A stretch of 64,000 nucleotides of DNA from Amborella trichopoda (taxonomy: Eukaryota; Streptophyta; Magnoliopsida; Amborellales; Amborellaceae). The notes under the pieces were generated by a model. It had not been told where the DNA came from. It was given only the letters and a program-made list of their open reading frames with translations, and did no database searches. The translations under genes and the position numbers were made by a program. The stretch is taken from assembly GCF_000471905.2 (NCBI RefSeq), contig NW_006497672.1:2177677-2241676 (forward strand), given 5' to 3'. Below, one piece after another: positions 33,831-45,391 of this stretch (its first letter is position 1; every line of letters starts with the position of its first letter).

Positions 33831-34462
33831 TTGTTTACCTCGTGCAGTGTCTAGCCTATGTCCTTGCTTGACTAAGACTAGACCAGCCTTAACACCACAC
33901 CGGTTTAAGGTCTAGGAACACTCACAAGCACATACACCAACACACTCACGTTTTTGTCAAGGGCCTCCACCCCTTTCTTTATTCAAATCTTTACGTTTGC
34001 TTTTACATATAATGTCATAGATTCCCTCTTCTAGGATATGGGCCTGGGGTTTATATAACACTCTACAAATGAAAATCTAAGACACATGGTGCACATGCAC
34101 CTATCTAGACTGGGTCGTGGGCAGCTGACAGTTGGCCCCGTGCCTTGATCGGTTATATGCAGGGGCATTATGACAGGTTGTATACCTGGTCTTGCACCTA
34201 ACTGCTGGGCATGACAAGTCGTGCGCCTGACCACCTGCCAGAGCGTTATGCTAGGTCGTCTGGTCTTGCCTCTAAGTACCTAGTTTCCCTCTGAGCATGA
34301 CGGGTCATGGGCCTGGCCACCTGCCACGACGTTATGCTAAGTTGCCTTGTCTAGTGCCTAACTGCCTTGTTTCCTGTTGAGCATGACCGGTCGTGCGCCT
34401 GGCCACCTGCTAGGGTGTTATGCCAGGTCGCCTAGTCTTGCGCCTAACTGCCTTGTTTTCCG
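33831..34462 (-). repeat. LTR-like arm, minus orientation
   Basis: Reverse complement of 33105-33803 with moderate divergence: 'gtgtctagcctatgtccttg', 'ggggtttatataac' and the 'gtcgtgcgcctggccacctg' subrepeats recur in mirrored order. The two arms meet tail to tail across about 27 bp. No coding sequence lies between them. Confidence 0.6.
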
Positions 34463-34889
34463 TACGTGGAATAATGAAAAAGAATGCACCATAATCAAAT
34501 AATCAATATTGTAGAATTTCCTCCCCATCCGTAAACAAAACTTTACCAATTTCAAAAAAACTCAATTTCTTTCACCATATTTCCTTAAGACTCACTTGAC
34601 CTGCGCTTCTCATTGAAACTAGATTTAGGGGCTTCTAGTTACCTTGTTGTGCCTTACAATCTTCCTTCACATAGCTTATTTTTCCACACTCTAATCTACA
34701 CCCTTTCGACTTGGATCTTGATTGATTCCATCCTGCAATTCTCTGATTGATATGCCCAAGCTACAAACACAATCTCAAAGGATTCATGATAAACTTTCAC
34801 CTAGAATCTTCAGTAAAAAGTATATATACACTACAAAGTAAAATCTACTGTGCAATATTGAAATTCATGACCAACCCATCTCATGGTTC

Positions 34890-35323
34890 CGACATAGAAC
34901 AAAGTAATATGGTTGTCGTGTATTTTTTGTCAATTTTCACATCCAATGCCATCTAGGTCATTGAACTCATTCAAGTGTCCTTCCAATGAAGCATCATCAG
35001 TTACCTAGAGATTATAAAATTGCGAACAAAGAGAAATTTTTTGTTAGAAGAGGTTCGACTTCATAAGTATTTTTTAGCCTATCTTATAAATCCATTGTTG
35101 ATGTTTTCAAGGCAACATTGATTAAAAAAGATCCAAGGCCAAAAGAATATTTACCATGACCAACTAATCATTCTCATCAAAAACCCCTTCTCCCATCCTT
35201 TTTTGTCTCTTATCTTTGTCTGTCAGGGGAACTTTGCAACCATCTTTCACTAACATCGCATGCATCTTCAAAGATCTGCAACCTACCACAAACCCCTTGC
35301 CCAACAAGAATATCAAACCCTAG
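34890..35323 (-). pseudogene. Copia Gag fragment of a second element
   Basis: Read on the minus strand from the primer-binding site, the sequence gives 'KMHAMLVKDGCKVPLTDKDK', the usual N-terminal copia Gag motif (MHALL...G). After several stops, 'DDASLEGHLNEFNDL' matches the Gag 'sl.eHLneFn.l' block. Frameshifts and stops occur throughout. Sequence beyond 34890 could not be assigned, so the element is truncated near there. Confidence 0.65.
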
Positions 35324-35324
35324 A

Positions 35325-35336
35325 GCTCTGATACTA
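35325..35336 (-). other. tRNA-iMet primer-binding site
   Basis: The minus strand reads 'tagtatcagagc', one or two changes from 'tggtatcagagc'. It separates gag (lower coordinates) from the presumed 5' LTR (higher coordinates). Confidence 0.7.
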
Positions 35337-35339
35337 AAT

Positions 35340-36000
35340 TTAGAGGATAAAAACCAATTTGTGGATAAAAACAAAAGGGGAAAGAAAAGTGTGCAAAAAT
35401 TAAAGAGCAAGCACAAAGATTTATATAGTTCTTTCAATTGTCTATACCCACATGGTAGCAGACTTTCTTTTTTGCTAATTAAAAAACAGCATGCAAGCAT
35501 GGTGAATACAAGAGTTTTGAAACTCTCTCACAAACCCTAAAACAAAGTCTTTCTCTAGAATATCAACCCAAAGGCTAAAGAGTTCTCGGGATTTTTGTTT
35601 CTCTTTCACAAGCGTGTTTTCATTTGTTTTATCTAGAATATCCACCCAAAGGCTACAGAGAACTCACGATTTTTGTTTCTCTTTCACAAGCGTGTTTTCT
35701 CTTCCATAAAACATCTTTTAGAAAGAGAGAACCCAAAAGGATACCCACATGAGACCCTCTCTCTAAACCTTACGTCTTTCTTAATTTTTATTGATTAAAA
35801 TAGGAACTCCTATAGGGCTCAAACTAATAATGCAACTTCCAATATCATAAGGATTTGGTACCTGTAAGGACTTGAAATTGCTTCCACACCGAATCACACC
35901 AAAGGAATATCAACTTTACAATGTTACTGAGAAAATCTGTCAAGTCGTAAAAAGAAGGCGTAGTTTTTGAGATCATGTGCTTGGCTAACTCATGTGAGAT
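35340..36000 (-). repeat. Presumed copia 5' LTR
   Basis: Lies directly upstream of the primer-binding site on the minus strand. It contains a 78-bp tandem duplication (35554-35709). The outer end is not defined because no second LTR is present. Confidence 0.4.
35554..35709. repeat. 78-bp tandem repeat, two copies
   Basis: 'tctagaatatc(a/c)acccaaag' begins at 35554 and 35632, and both copies continue through 'tttctctttcacaagcgtgt'. A few substitutions separate them. Confidence 0.9.
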
Positions 36001-36654
36001 ATCTTTGCGGCATGTTCTCGGGGGGCAACAATGAAGACATCATTATCAAATGCAACCACATAAAGCATTATGTGCTGCGTCAAAGTCATGCAGCCAGGCG
36101 CTTGGGTGGGTTTACCTGATGCAACCGCGTGGGTAGGCCGTACAGGCCCCACATATGCCGAAGCTATGCGTCTGCATCAAGAGCCTTGCTCGTGGTTAGG
36201 AAAATAGCCACAAGCAGTGCTATTTTCATTAAGAAAGGCCAAAAAAGGTCGAGGGAAGGGCTATTTCCTTTTGGTTGGAAGAGGAGGATGGGGGACGCAA
36301 CCAAATTTTTTTTGTACTGAGGGGATTAAATTTTAACAATCTGAAAATGAATTTTTTTGTTTTTTTAGTTCAATTTTGTGACCAAAACATGCAAGGTTTT
36401 TCCAGGAAAGTCACAAGTTGATTGTGTAAGCAGTTTGGGAAGGATTTCAAGCGCACAATGTCAACTCATGAGGGGTCTGAAGGTGATAAAACCAAGAAAT
36501 AGGAATAACTTGGGGATATGGTTGTACTTGCAAGTACTTAGTTTTTAGTCACATGCCAGTTATTAGACTTCTGACTAGGGGTGTTGCGGTATATAAACTT
36601 CGGCTAACTATTTCAAGGATTATACTATTAGTATCGCATTACTCATGCTTAACT
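36001..36654. other. Noncoding DNA, nothing recognised
   Basis: Contains a GC-richer patch at 36050-36190 ('cgcttgggtggg', 'ggccgtacaggcc') without a recognised family. Confidence 0.35.
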
Positions 36655-37366
36655 TTCTCCTAATGGGAAAAATCTTGAGTCCTCAAATGATTGGCATGGT
36701 TGCCTACAAATTATTGAGAACAGAGCTCAGCCTAGAGGGGATTTAGCCAGTGCACTATTTATTTTGCCATTTTTTATATATCTAGGAAATGAATTTTTTT
36801 TTTTTCCCTGCTCTTTTTCATGGAAGTTTTTCATTTAGGTTATTTATATATGTAGCTTTATTATGCACCATGAGAACTTTCAATAGCCTCTGGATGGAAT
36901 ATTATACATGATATATCTACAAATTATATATGACTTCAAATGTTTTGTTGGTCTCTTGCAGCTAATTCTTATCTTATATCTAGATTATTGATCTCTTGTT
37001 GATATTTATATATGATAATAGAGTAATGCAATCATGTTGTGCTGAATCGATGGCACCTAGTGCTGAACTGAGCCTATTTTGACCATATCCAATAATCAGA
37101 TTTAACACATTCCTGATGTCTACAGGGACAGCAGATGTTATTGATCAAATAGGGTCAAGCTTCTGTGATTATCATCACACACAGTGTGCATGAATTCCCT
37201 ACTTAATTGCACAGTCAAAACTCAATTAAATGAACCAAAAGTACTGCTGAAAAGCTAGCAATCAGCTGCAATTTCAATCTAAAACGAGGACATCAAGGTG
37301 GCTCCAAAATGTCCAAAAAAAATTTCACATGTTGAGTCTATTACTTGGACATTTAAGACTTTAGGG
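36655..37366 (+). repeat. Direct segmental duplication, copy 1
   Basis: Matches 45392-46159 in the same orientation 8.7 kb away. Shared blocks in order: 'gggaaaaatcttgagtcctc', 'ttattgagaacagagct', 'tatatatgataat(a/g)gagtaa', 'gtgattatcatcacacaca', and 'catcaaggtggctccaaaat'. Ends sharply at 'ctttag'. No TE hallmark or robust reading frame. Confidence 0.85.
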
Positions 37367-38099
37367 GCCTATTTGACAGCTGGAAGCATGCTGTTATCTA
37401 GAGCGTGGAAGTTCCTTCTCCCTGTGAAGCTGGATGGTCTAGCTCCTTGTACTAAAAAACATTTGTGTTTGATAACCTGTCTAGAATTTAGAGGAAGCCT
37501 GGAAACCTGAGTTTGGTACACCTGGAATTTATCAAAACCTGGAGACTTGGTAACAAACCAGTTTAATCCATACATGGAAGAATTTATAATGAGGGGCAAT
37601 ATTAGTTTATTGCATGAGAATGTATTAGGTCATCCACAATAGATCAAAAAAGAAGAACCGGATAGAGCCCCCAAAATGTAATAAAATACAATAAGTAGCC
37701 GACCATTTTATAGCAGTTTCATTATCACTTTGTACTATTATTTTTATTTCTTATTTAATTCTACCCAAAAGACCTCTTCTATCCAAGCTCCTTATATAGG
37801 AAATATATTTGTTAGTTTTAATTGGATTTGTAAGTTCAGGTGATAAGCATCGAGTTGGATTTGTTTAGACTTTACAGAGAAGTAGATTCAATACATTAGA
37901 GTCAAATACAAATCACCAATATATGGTTCTCTTGATGCTACAAAGACAAGGAGACAATTTTCTTTGCTTCTGTTTTGTTTTTTGGGGGAACCATTGACAT
38001 GGTTGTCCCACTATTGAGATGCAATTTCATCTCACAGTTGTACTCCTTCGACATGGTCCTCATTACTTTGAGTTGCTACTAGATGACTGTCATCTACCC
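37367..38099. other. Unassigned DNA beside the Harbinger element
   Basis: It begins 'gggcctatttgacagctgg', which looks like a small DNA-transposon terminus, but no inverted partner could be identified. The part nearest 38099 is probably 3' UTR and terminal sequence of the Harbinger element. Confidence 0.35.
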
Positions 38100-39255
38100 C
38101 ATTGGCTATGTTCTCTAAAATTCTTTCTATAAATTCCAACTCGTGCACACCATCCGCTCCTCGCATCATCCTAATAAAGTTCCACAAAACAATTGTTGCT
38201 GTTATTATTTCGACCTTTGTGCTTAATGGATATTGAAATTAAGAATTAGAAAGCACGCTTTCCACAACCCAAAATTTTGCTCAACAGTGTTCCTCAATGA
38301 TGCGTGGGCTTTATTAAATAATTCTTTGGCGTTCTTTGGTGCCCTATTGCCTGCCTTATAATCACTCATTTGGTAGCAAACTAACTTATATGGAGCAATG
38401 AAACTCCGCATAGTGTGATAGCCTCCATCCAAAAGATAATATTTTCCTACACCAAGCTGTAACATGATCAATTGCTTTACTACTCACTATCTTATTGTAC
38501 AAAAGGGTCATAAACTTGAGCTACTTCAGACATTGCTTTCTTTTTTGAAAGTTACATTCAGGCATCGTTAACCAACCGTCTCCCTTTATAAAGCATCGTA
38601 TGAGACCATGTAGTCGAATGCAGATCCTTCCCATCTAGCAAGTATATACAAGAATCGCATATTGAAGCCCACCACAGCAATCACATTCTGGGATATAACA
38701 CCCTTCATATTGCGAAATTGTCTATGTATGTGACTCTTAACCCACACTGGGATGTCTGTTCCGTCAATTTTTCCTAAACAATCCTAATAGAAAATGCTAA
38801 TTAAGGCTACCAATTCCATAATGAATTTCTGATTTTGAGTACTATTGGTTACTTTGAAATATGGATCATATCTTTCATAGCCCAGCTATGCGAGCAGTTG
38901 TTTGTCCTTATGGGCTGTATAACTAGATTTCCTACAGCCATAACCACTCTAAGAATTTTATTGAAATAGTAACTAATGATTTGCCTCTAGTGCTGAAAAC
39001 AAATTTGTGTCATCCTGTTACATTCATCGTGTGTTACAATGCTAAGGAATATGGCCATGTGTTCTTCTACAAATCCGGTTTTCTGCAGTGTGGACTTGTC
39101 TCGTAAAAGCCTGCAAAGTTCAATGAATCTACGTCATTCCATATGCAGTAGATCAAAGCAATTACGCTCATGTCCATCCAATATCTAGGCAACAAAGTCT
39201 AGTCCCGTGAATGGAGCAGTGTGAACTCTCTGTCTCATTAATAATGTATTGCACT
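38100..39255 (-). pseudogene. PIF/Harbinger DDE transposase
   Basis: The minus strand encodes a Harbinger-type transposase in broken frames. In order: an N-terminal segment with 'KTGFVEEHMAIFLSIVTHDE', the first catalytic block 'DCLGKIDGTDIPVWVKSH', the second 'LYILARWEGSAFDYMVSYDA', then 'YYLLDGGYHTMRSFIAPYK' and the third, Glu-containing block 'SLRNTVEQNFGLWK'. The DDE residues are all visible. The catalysed reaction would be cut-and-paste transposition with a 3-bp TA-rich target site. Stops and frameshifts make it inactive. The Myb/SANT-like partner gene lies upstream at 39780-40560. Confidence 0.85.
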
Positions 39256-39779
39256 ACCAGAAGATCACATAACACAACATATAAACAACATTGCATCGCA
39301 CTGAAATTAAGGCGCTCGAAAGGATCCATATCATTCGTATCTGGTAAATTAAATCGTCGAAACTATAAAACACAATAGGAAGGTAAATAATGAACATAAG
39401 ACTCTAGATACTAGGTCACCACAAGCCTGTGAGCAAAGAAACACAACATACTATAGAGTGTTGGCTCAAAAACAAAATAACGAATAGAAGGGACATTTAA
39501 CAATGTTAAAGAACTAAGAAGGACAATGTACAACATCACCAAATCCTTCATCTTGCATCTCCAATTTCTAAGAAGAAATGCATTCCATGGTACTACAGTT
39601 CAAAGGAAAACACACATATAAACCGCATTTAAATAGTAGTATAAACCATGCATAAACATAAGTCTACTTCCCAACACAAACAAAACCGACATAAACACAA
39701 TATAACAAAACCTATAAAGGTCCAAGTCAAGATAAACAAATTCCACAAGAACTTCACATTAAAAGATTAATCTTCCATT

Positions 39780-40560
39780 TGCCTCATTTCCTCCTCTAGA
39801 AATGTCAGTCTTAGGCTGCAATGCTAGGAACATATGCACCATTGGTGCATTTTGGAAAATACGAGCAGCCTTCAAGATGGCCTCTAAGCCCACATCTCAC
39901 TTCTTATGTAGCTCATCTATAGCATCCATGCACTTATTCATCTTCATCTCATGTTGTGCAAGGGCCTGGAGACACATCATATCTAATATAATGCCCACCA
40001 ACTTAACCAAACTTTGTGCAACTTGTTCAGAAGGAATGCCATGCTTCTTCCTTCATCACATCTCAAAGGGAGTAATAGGGTGATGCATCTTGAATTGCTA
40101 CAGTGATGTTCTACAAGCATCACTTAGTATGGATGAATCGCTATCTTCATCAATAGCATCTACAAGGGAGACTTTAAAGGCGTTGATGAATCTTCAACTT
40201 CAATGAGAGGATCATTGTCATCAATGTCTATGACATCCAAAGCCTTAATATGCCTACCATCAACAACAATGTCACCAAATATATTGTCTAGCTTGTTAAC
40301 ATCATGGTCACTCTTGCCTCAAAACATGCTAGTACATGGGTGTTCCTATGAAATTATAGACATGCTGTACTAAGTAATCTATATAAACAGTACAACTTCC
40401 ATAAAAGTATAACTATTGGTACAATGAACTAACCTTTATGTATGCATTCCAAACTTCATTCTCACCTGTCACCATACCTCCTAGTGAACCCCATCAAAAT
40501 CCAGTTGAATAGATTAGTTTCTTGAGCTGAGTGTACATTTTCCTAATTAATTTGTGGTTG
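39780..40560 (-). pseudogene. PIF/Harbinger Myb/SANT-like accessory protein
   Basis: PIF/Harbinger elements carry a second gene for a DNA-binding Myb/SANT-like protein needed with the transposase. Here the minus strand reads 'VTGENEVWNAYIK' near 40470, matching the 'W..YI..hP' part of that domain, and a C-terminal Leu/Met-rich helix region at 39800-40080 ('EQVAQSLVKLVGIILDMMC', 'MNKCMDAIDELHKK'). Several stops occur between them. The orientation is the same as the transposase. Confidence 0.6.
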
Positions 40561-40856
40561 TTTTTCAATCTGGCGTGACCAAATGATTCAACATGGAGTG
40601 TTAAATCCTAGCACTCATCATATCCCATGCTTCTCGATGGAAGTCCACATGATGACCTTTTTCTTCCCCTCGCGCAATTCTTCGTTACCTCGTCAACATA
40701 GATTGAATGAAAGAAATCTCTAGAGTAGTAGTCCATTGTGAAGATTTCTTAGTATTACTCCTGGTTTAAGTCTCCATGCCTAAAGAGTTCAGGATTATAT
40801 TAGGGGCATTGGAGAGCAATTCGGATAGATAATACAACCATTCCGACGAACAATCC

Positions 40857-40942
40857 ACAATTACATGTAGACATTTGTTGATTCAACACAACATATTGTA
40901 CAATTACGTGTAGACATTTATCGATTCAACACAACATATTGC
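40857..40942. repeat. 43-bp tandem repeat, two copies
   Basis: 'acaattac(a/g)tgtagacattt' followed by 'gattcaacacaacatattg' begins at 40857 and at 40900. It is beyond the accessory gene, possibly near the end of the Harbinger element. Confidence 0.88.
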
Positions 40943-41402
40943 ATACTTCATTATCACATATAAGTATCAAAGCCTTACCCACTCTATAGTACACGCCACT
41001 AACCCAACATTTCGGGCATATATTCAGAAGGGGACATACAAGGCAAGCACAACACAGTAGGTATTCTCAATGATAATCGAGCTTGAAAGTCTGAAACACT
41101 GCCATTTTGATCCAAATAAATAAAAAACTGCCACAAGTAACATTTGACTTCACCAAAAATCTTGAATTTCAAAAACAGTCATTGACATCGATAACAAGTA
41201 ATAATTGCAACGATTTATGTTTTGCAGAATGTACTATACATTTTGCTCTTGTTATGATTTCAATCCAACAAACAAATTAAAAAGACCATAAACTGCTTTA
41301 ACTTATAACAAACCAATAAATAACAATCGACAAGATAACTGATATGTGATCAAAATCTTTAGTCATATGCTGCTCATATTGATCCAAACATGCTTACGAT
41401 AT

Positions 41403-41632
41403 CATCAACATCATCATCATCATCATCATCATCCAAGCCATGTCCCAACTATTTGGGGTCGCCTACATGAATCTTGTTCCTCCATTCTAACATCAGTTCA
41501 GGATTCATGATAAGACGTGGCAAAGTTTTACACTGGCTGTCGCCTACCTAATGCAACCACTTCCTTTACCCGGGCTTGGAACAAGTTAATGGAAAGTTTA
41601 AGGTCATCACCTTTATTAGGATAGACATGTTC
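41403..41632 (-). mobile_element. Internally deleted RTE derivative
   Basis: On the minus strand it runs 'gatgaccttaaactttcc', 'cccgggtaaaggaagtgg', 'tcttatcatgaatcctga', then 'caagattcatgtaggcga' and an (ATG)n tail. The first half equals the 5' region also present at 44290-44410; the second equals the common RTE 3' end. All coding sequence is absent, so this is a SINE-sized derivative that keeps both RTE ends. Confidence 0.7.
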
Positions 41633-41714
41633 TAAGATCATATTATAATGTTTTTATTAAGAATTGGAGAGAGAAAATTATGAATTATTATGGATGTTAA
41701 TGACAGTTAATTAT

Positions 41715-43722
41715 TGATAGCAGATACAAAGACTAGAGAAAATTTTTAAGCCGAAAAACAAGGCAAAATGCACACCTTCAACAAGCCACTTGCTTAAAAC
41801 CAAGCTCAATGAATAAGTTACAATCCTTTAAATAACAATTACAACTATTTCTAGCCTTGTAAAACCACTGTAAATAAACTCAAATACCAACCCCTTATGG
41901 GGCAATTACATATAAAGCAAGACTAGCTTATGAATTACACTTTCATAGCATAAATTACATAAACTATGTTCCAAAGCATAAATGCAACATACAACTATTC
42001 TAAACAAAATTCTAAGGAATAAAATCAACTGAATAGGGAATTAGAATGCTAAATTAAAATCGAGAAGCCATGTTTCGAACCCCTTGCGCCGGGTCCACGA
42101 GAATAAGCACGATGAATTAAGGCCAAACTAAATTAAAATCGGGAACCACACTATGAATAAGCATGATGTAAGATGATCAAATGGGAATTCCAAGATCAAT
42201 GAAACTTTTGTAAATTCAAAACTCCAGCAACTATAGATGCCAAGAATATGAACTTATGAGAAAAAAATTCAATGGAGTTTACCTTGATAAATGTACACTA
42301 TGGACTTAAGCATAAGAACATAAGAAAGGAAGACCACTAGGATGAAGGAATGGGATTTCACACCATTATCACTAACCCTAACCCTAAGTTATGCCACTTT
42401 ACCATTTTGTCATTGACCCATGTTTTTTTTCCAATTGCATACAATATGCCCTTACAAAAACACCCTTAGTTTTTTTTAATAATGTATTAGAGTAGATAAC
42501 CACCAAGGGTAAAGGGCAAAAAAGTAATTGACAAAGCTCACACATGTGAAGATATTCTACTTTATCAAAGCCAATAACNNNNNNNNNNNNNNNNNNNNTT
42601 AAATCTGAAAATCCATTTTCTCTTTAAAATCAAATAAATAAATTAATTAAGCTTCACACATGCCATGCATAGCTCATGTGTGAGTTAATTAAGACATGTG
42701 ATAAAAAGGGGCCTTAAGTTATAACACTATATAACAAAATATAACAATATATGAAAAGACACCATAACACAACCCCTTATAAAAAAGGCAACCAAATGCC
42801 AATCTGGTCCACCCCACCTAGGGATTTGTGCCCAGCTTGGCGGTGATCTTAGAGTGAGGCGTGGGTTGCCACGTGGCAGCCCTATGACCACTCGGACGTC
42901 ACATGGCACTACCAGGTCGAGACTAAAGTAGATTTTGAGTCAAATAATTCGAAAAACCTCATTTTTTTAGCAAATAAAATCCCCAAAAATTCTCTAAAAT
43001 TCACAATAAATATTTAAAGTATTTTCGAGCAATTATTAGGTTTTTCTCATCATTATAAAATCGGACAAAAGGTATAGTGAGATCTCATGCTAATAACTAT
43101 AAATATCGAAGTACTCCATTAGGCTAGTCCTGAATGGTGTTCCGCCGAGTCTCAAATCGACCCAATAGACCTATGTTCCACAGTCCAAAGCAGGAAAACA
43201 TAATTGGACATATCAAAGCCGCTGAGGCAGAACTTCCGATCATCCAGCTCACAATGGATTACAGGTGTACCCCTGTGAGACATGATCTAACTCAATCACA
43301 GGGGTCCTCTCAAAGCACATGTATACTGGATCTTCCAAGCTTCCTGTACGAAATGAAAATGCACATGCTATGTAATGGTCTCACGTCATGATACGGACTT
43401 ATGTCCCATAAGTCTTGACCATTCCATATAGGGCGAATACTCAATAAGTACTCAGGTTTTATTTTTCTCGTTTGGCTTCTCCAAGCCCTGATCGATCGTA
43501 GCTAAACACGAGGCTAACCTATAAAATCCTGACTAAGAGGTGACCCTCACACCTCCTTGAGAAATTACTTTCTCAACACATGAACTCTCGATGCCTCATG
43601 GGTACTCAGGGTAAAAGAATTTGGGCTGCATTTCGTAAGGAGTAAAGATTTCAATCTCTCAATGGCTCTCACTAAATGAGAGACTGCTGGAATTTAGGCC
43701 TTGATAGGCCATATTTTCGACA
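41715..43722 (-). mobile_element. Solo LTR, about 2.0 kb, with TSD
   Basis: Flanked by the exact 5-bp repeat 'attat' at 41710-41714 and 43723-43727. The minus strand reads TGTCGAAAATATGG to CTGCTATCA, TG...CA. The empty site is confirmed by the paralogous copy at 46160-46437, which lacks the insertion. No internal region. It contains a 20-N gap at 42579-42598, so the true length is uncertain. The strand is chosen from the TGT start and is not certain. Likely Ty3/gypsy by size and style. Confidence 0.85.
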
Positions 43723-43842
43723 ATTATAACTACACTTAATAGTAACAATATATATCATTAATGATCAATTGATAAGAGTTCTACTGCTGATATTCAGCAG
43801 TAAATCCATAAAGTTTGATCAAATCTTAGTAGCTTGATCTAA

Positions 43843-44289
43843 GGCATGTTTGACAACTCCCATGCTTCAACTTCCTAGTTTGGCTACACACCCCAGTCAG
43901 AGTGTAGCAGATGCACCCTTCCATCTACCCCTTGAACCCCCTAAGAGAGCAGTGCCTCTAGGAGCTCGCCTCTCATTTCATTTCCTGCTCCCCCGTAAAA
44001 AAAGTTCACCCCACCCTCACCGAAACCCCTCACGCTCTCTCTCTTTCTCTCTCTCTTCTCTAGATATCACCTCTATCTTTCTTATTACCACTCCAAGTTT
44101 TATCTGTTTTGATCATAGAGCAATGATCTTATGCTATTTTATGTGTTGATTAGTTAAAAGTTAATGTTGAGTTTATGATCCAACTTCACAACCCAGTAGT
44201 ATCCAAAAAACAACTCAATGGAGTACTAGAGAAAATGTGAAATTGTGTTGCTACATATTTTGTAGAATGGTTTATGTTTCTTAAAATGG
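43843..44289. other. Noncoding DNA with CT-rich tract
   Basis: A CT-rich microsatellite-like tract at 44032-44065 and a Pro/Ser-rich chance frame at 43850-44149. Nothing else recognised. Confidence 0.4.
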
Positions 44290-45240
44290 TCTAAGAAGGG
44301 TGAGGACCTTAAACTTTCTCTTAACCCATCCCAAGACCAGGTAAAGGAGGTGGGTTGTGTTATATAGGCAGCCAATGTCAAATGTTGCAAAAACTTTTCA
44401 TGAATCCCTAATGTGACAATAGGTCTACATCAGGGGTTAAGGTTGAGCCCATATGTCTCTATCTCAGTTATGGATGATTTAACTAAGCACCTAAAAGATG
44501 AGGTATTGTGGTCTATGATGTTTGCGAACTACATCGTTTTGATCAATGAGATACTAAGCAACGTCAACACAAAGTTAGAACTTTGGAGGGATGCACTAAA
44601 ATCTAAAGGTTTTAAAATTTGCTGGACTAAGAATATATGAAATGCAAGTTTAGTAATAATAGAAGTAGAGACGAGGAAATAGTTAATATTGACGGCCAAA
44701 AAATACCAAAAATAGCACATTTTCGAGAACTTGGGTCGACAATCCAAGAAAATGGAGAGATTGAGGAAGATGTCACACATAGAATTAGACCTAGATGGAA
44801 GAAGTTGAGACGTGCAACTAGAGTTTTATGTGATCGGCTCATATACCTGAAGGTGAAGAGTAAGTTCTATAGGACAATTGTGAGACCAGCATTGCTTTAT
44901 AGGATGAGTGTAGCTAAGATGAAGATGTTGAGATCGATGAGTGGCAAGACAAGAAGGGATAGAATTCGAAATTGAATACATTCAGGTTCATAGGTATGAC
45001 TCCAATAGGCGACGAGATGAAAGAAAATAGACTTAGAAGGTGCAAGTTCGTTCAAGTAGAAGGCTCAAAAAGGACAAGGAGTATGCCCAAAAAGGATATG
45101 GTGGAAGTAGTGAGAAACGAGATGGGGACTTGCCTCACTAAAGATGAGGCCATTAATGAGCAGAATTGCGGACCAAGATTTGTGTAGCCAATCCAAAATA
45201 GTTGGGAAAAGGCTCTGATGATGATGAGGATGATGGTTAA
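44290..45240 (+). pseudogene. RTE-clade LINE, internally deleted
   Basis: 5' region (44290-44410, the same as in the 41403-41632 derivative) is joined directly to the reverse transcriptase near the 'GLHQG' block at 44428. Then come 'VMDDLTKHLKDEVLW', a decayed active site (FANYIVLI in place of FADDIVLI), 'NVNTKLELWRDALKSKGFKI' and, in another frame, 'KIPKIAHFRELGSTIQENG'. The C-terminal part includes 'IGMTPIGDEMKENRLRR'. The tail is 'tgtgtagccaatcc', 'tagttgggaaaagg', then ATG repeats. Endonuclease and N-terminal RT are missing. The Asp loss and frameshifts make it dead. Confidence 0.85.
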
Positions 45241-45391
45241 TGTTTCTTAAGCGCTTGTGCTTTTGTTCGTTTTCTCATCATTTCCCTTTTCCTAAAGTTT
45301 GCGTTATATACCCTCTTGTTCAGATCAAGAAAGGAATGCCAAGATTTACATTGATTCCAACTCTTGAAATGTCATATTTGGTTATTGATTT

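Larger units (their letters stand above)
41290..43842 (-). repeat. Unnamed repeat, copy A, interrupted by two insertions
   Basis: Segments 41290-41402, 41633-41709 and 43728-43842 together match, in inverted order, the uninterrupted copy at 46160-46437. The breaks are explained by an RTE derivative (41403-41632) and a solo LTR (41715-43722). Shared words include 'gctcatattgatccaaac', 'attaagaattgg', 'actacacttaatagta' and 'tgctga-ttcagcagta'. Family unknown. Confidence 0.75.

Noticed and set aside
41400..41440. CAT trinucleotide run as an independent microsatellite
   Set aside because: It is the ATG-repeat tail of an RTE derivative on the minus strand.
42380..42400. 'cactaaccctaaccctaag' as interstitial telomere repeat
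   Set aside because: Only about two units and lacking the plant TTTAGGG form; it lies inside a solo LTR.
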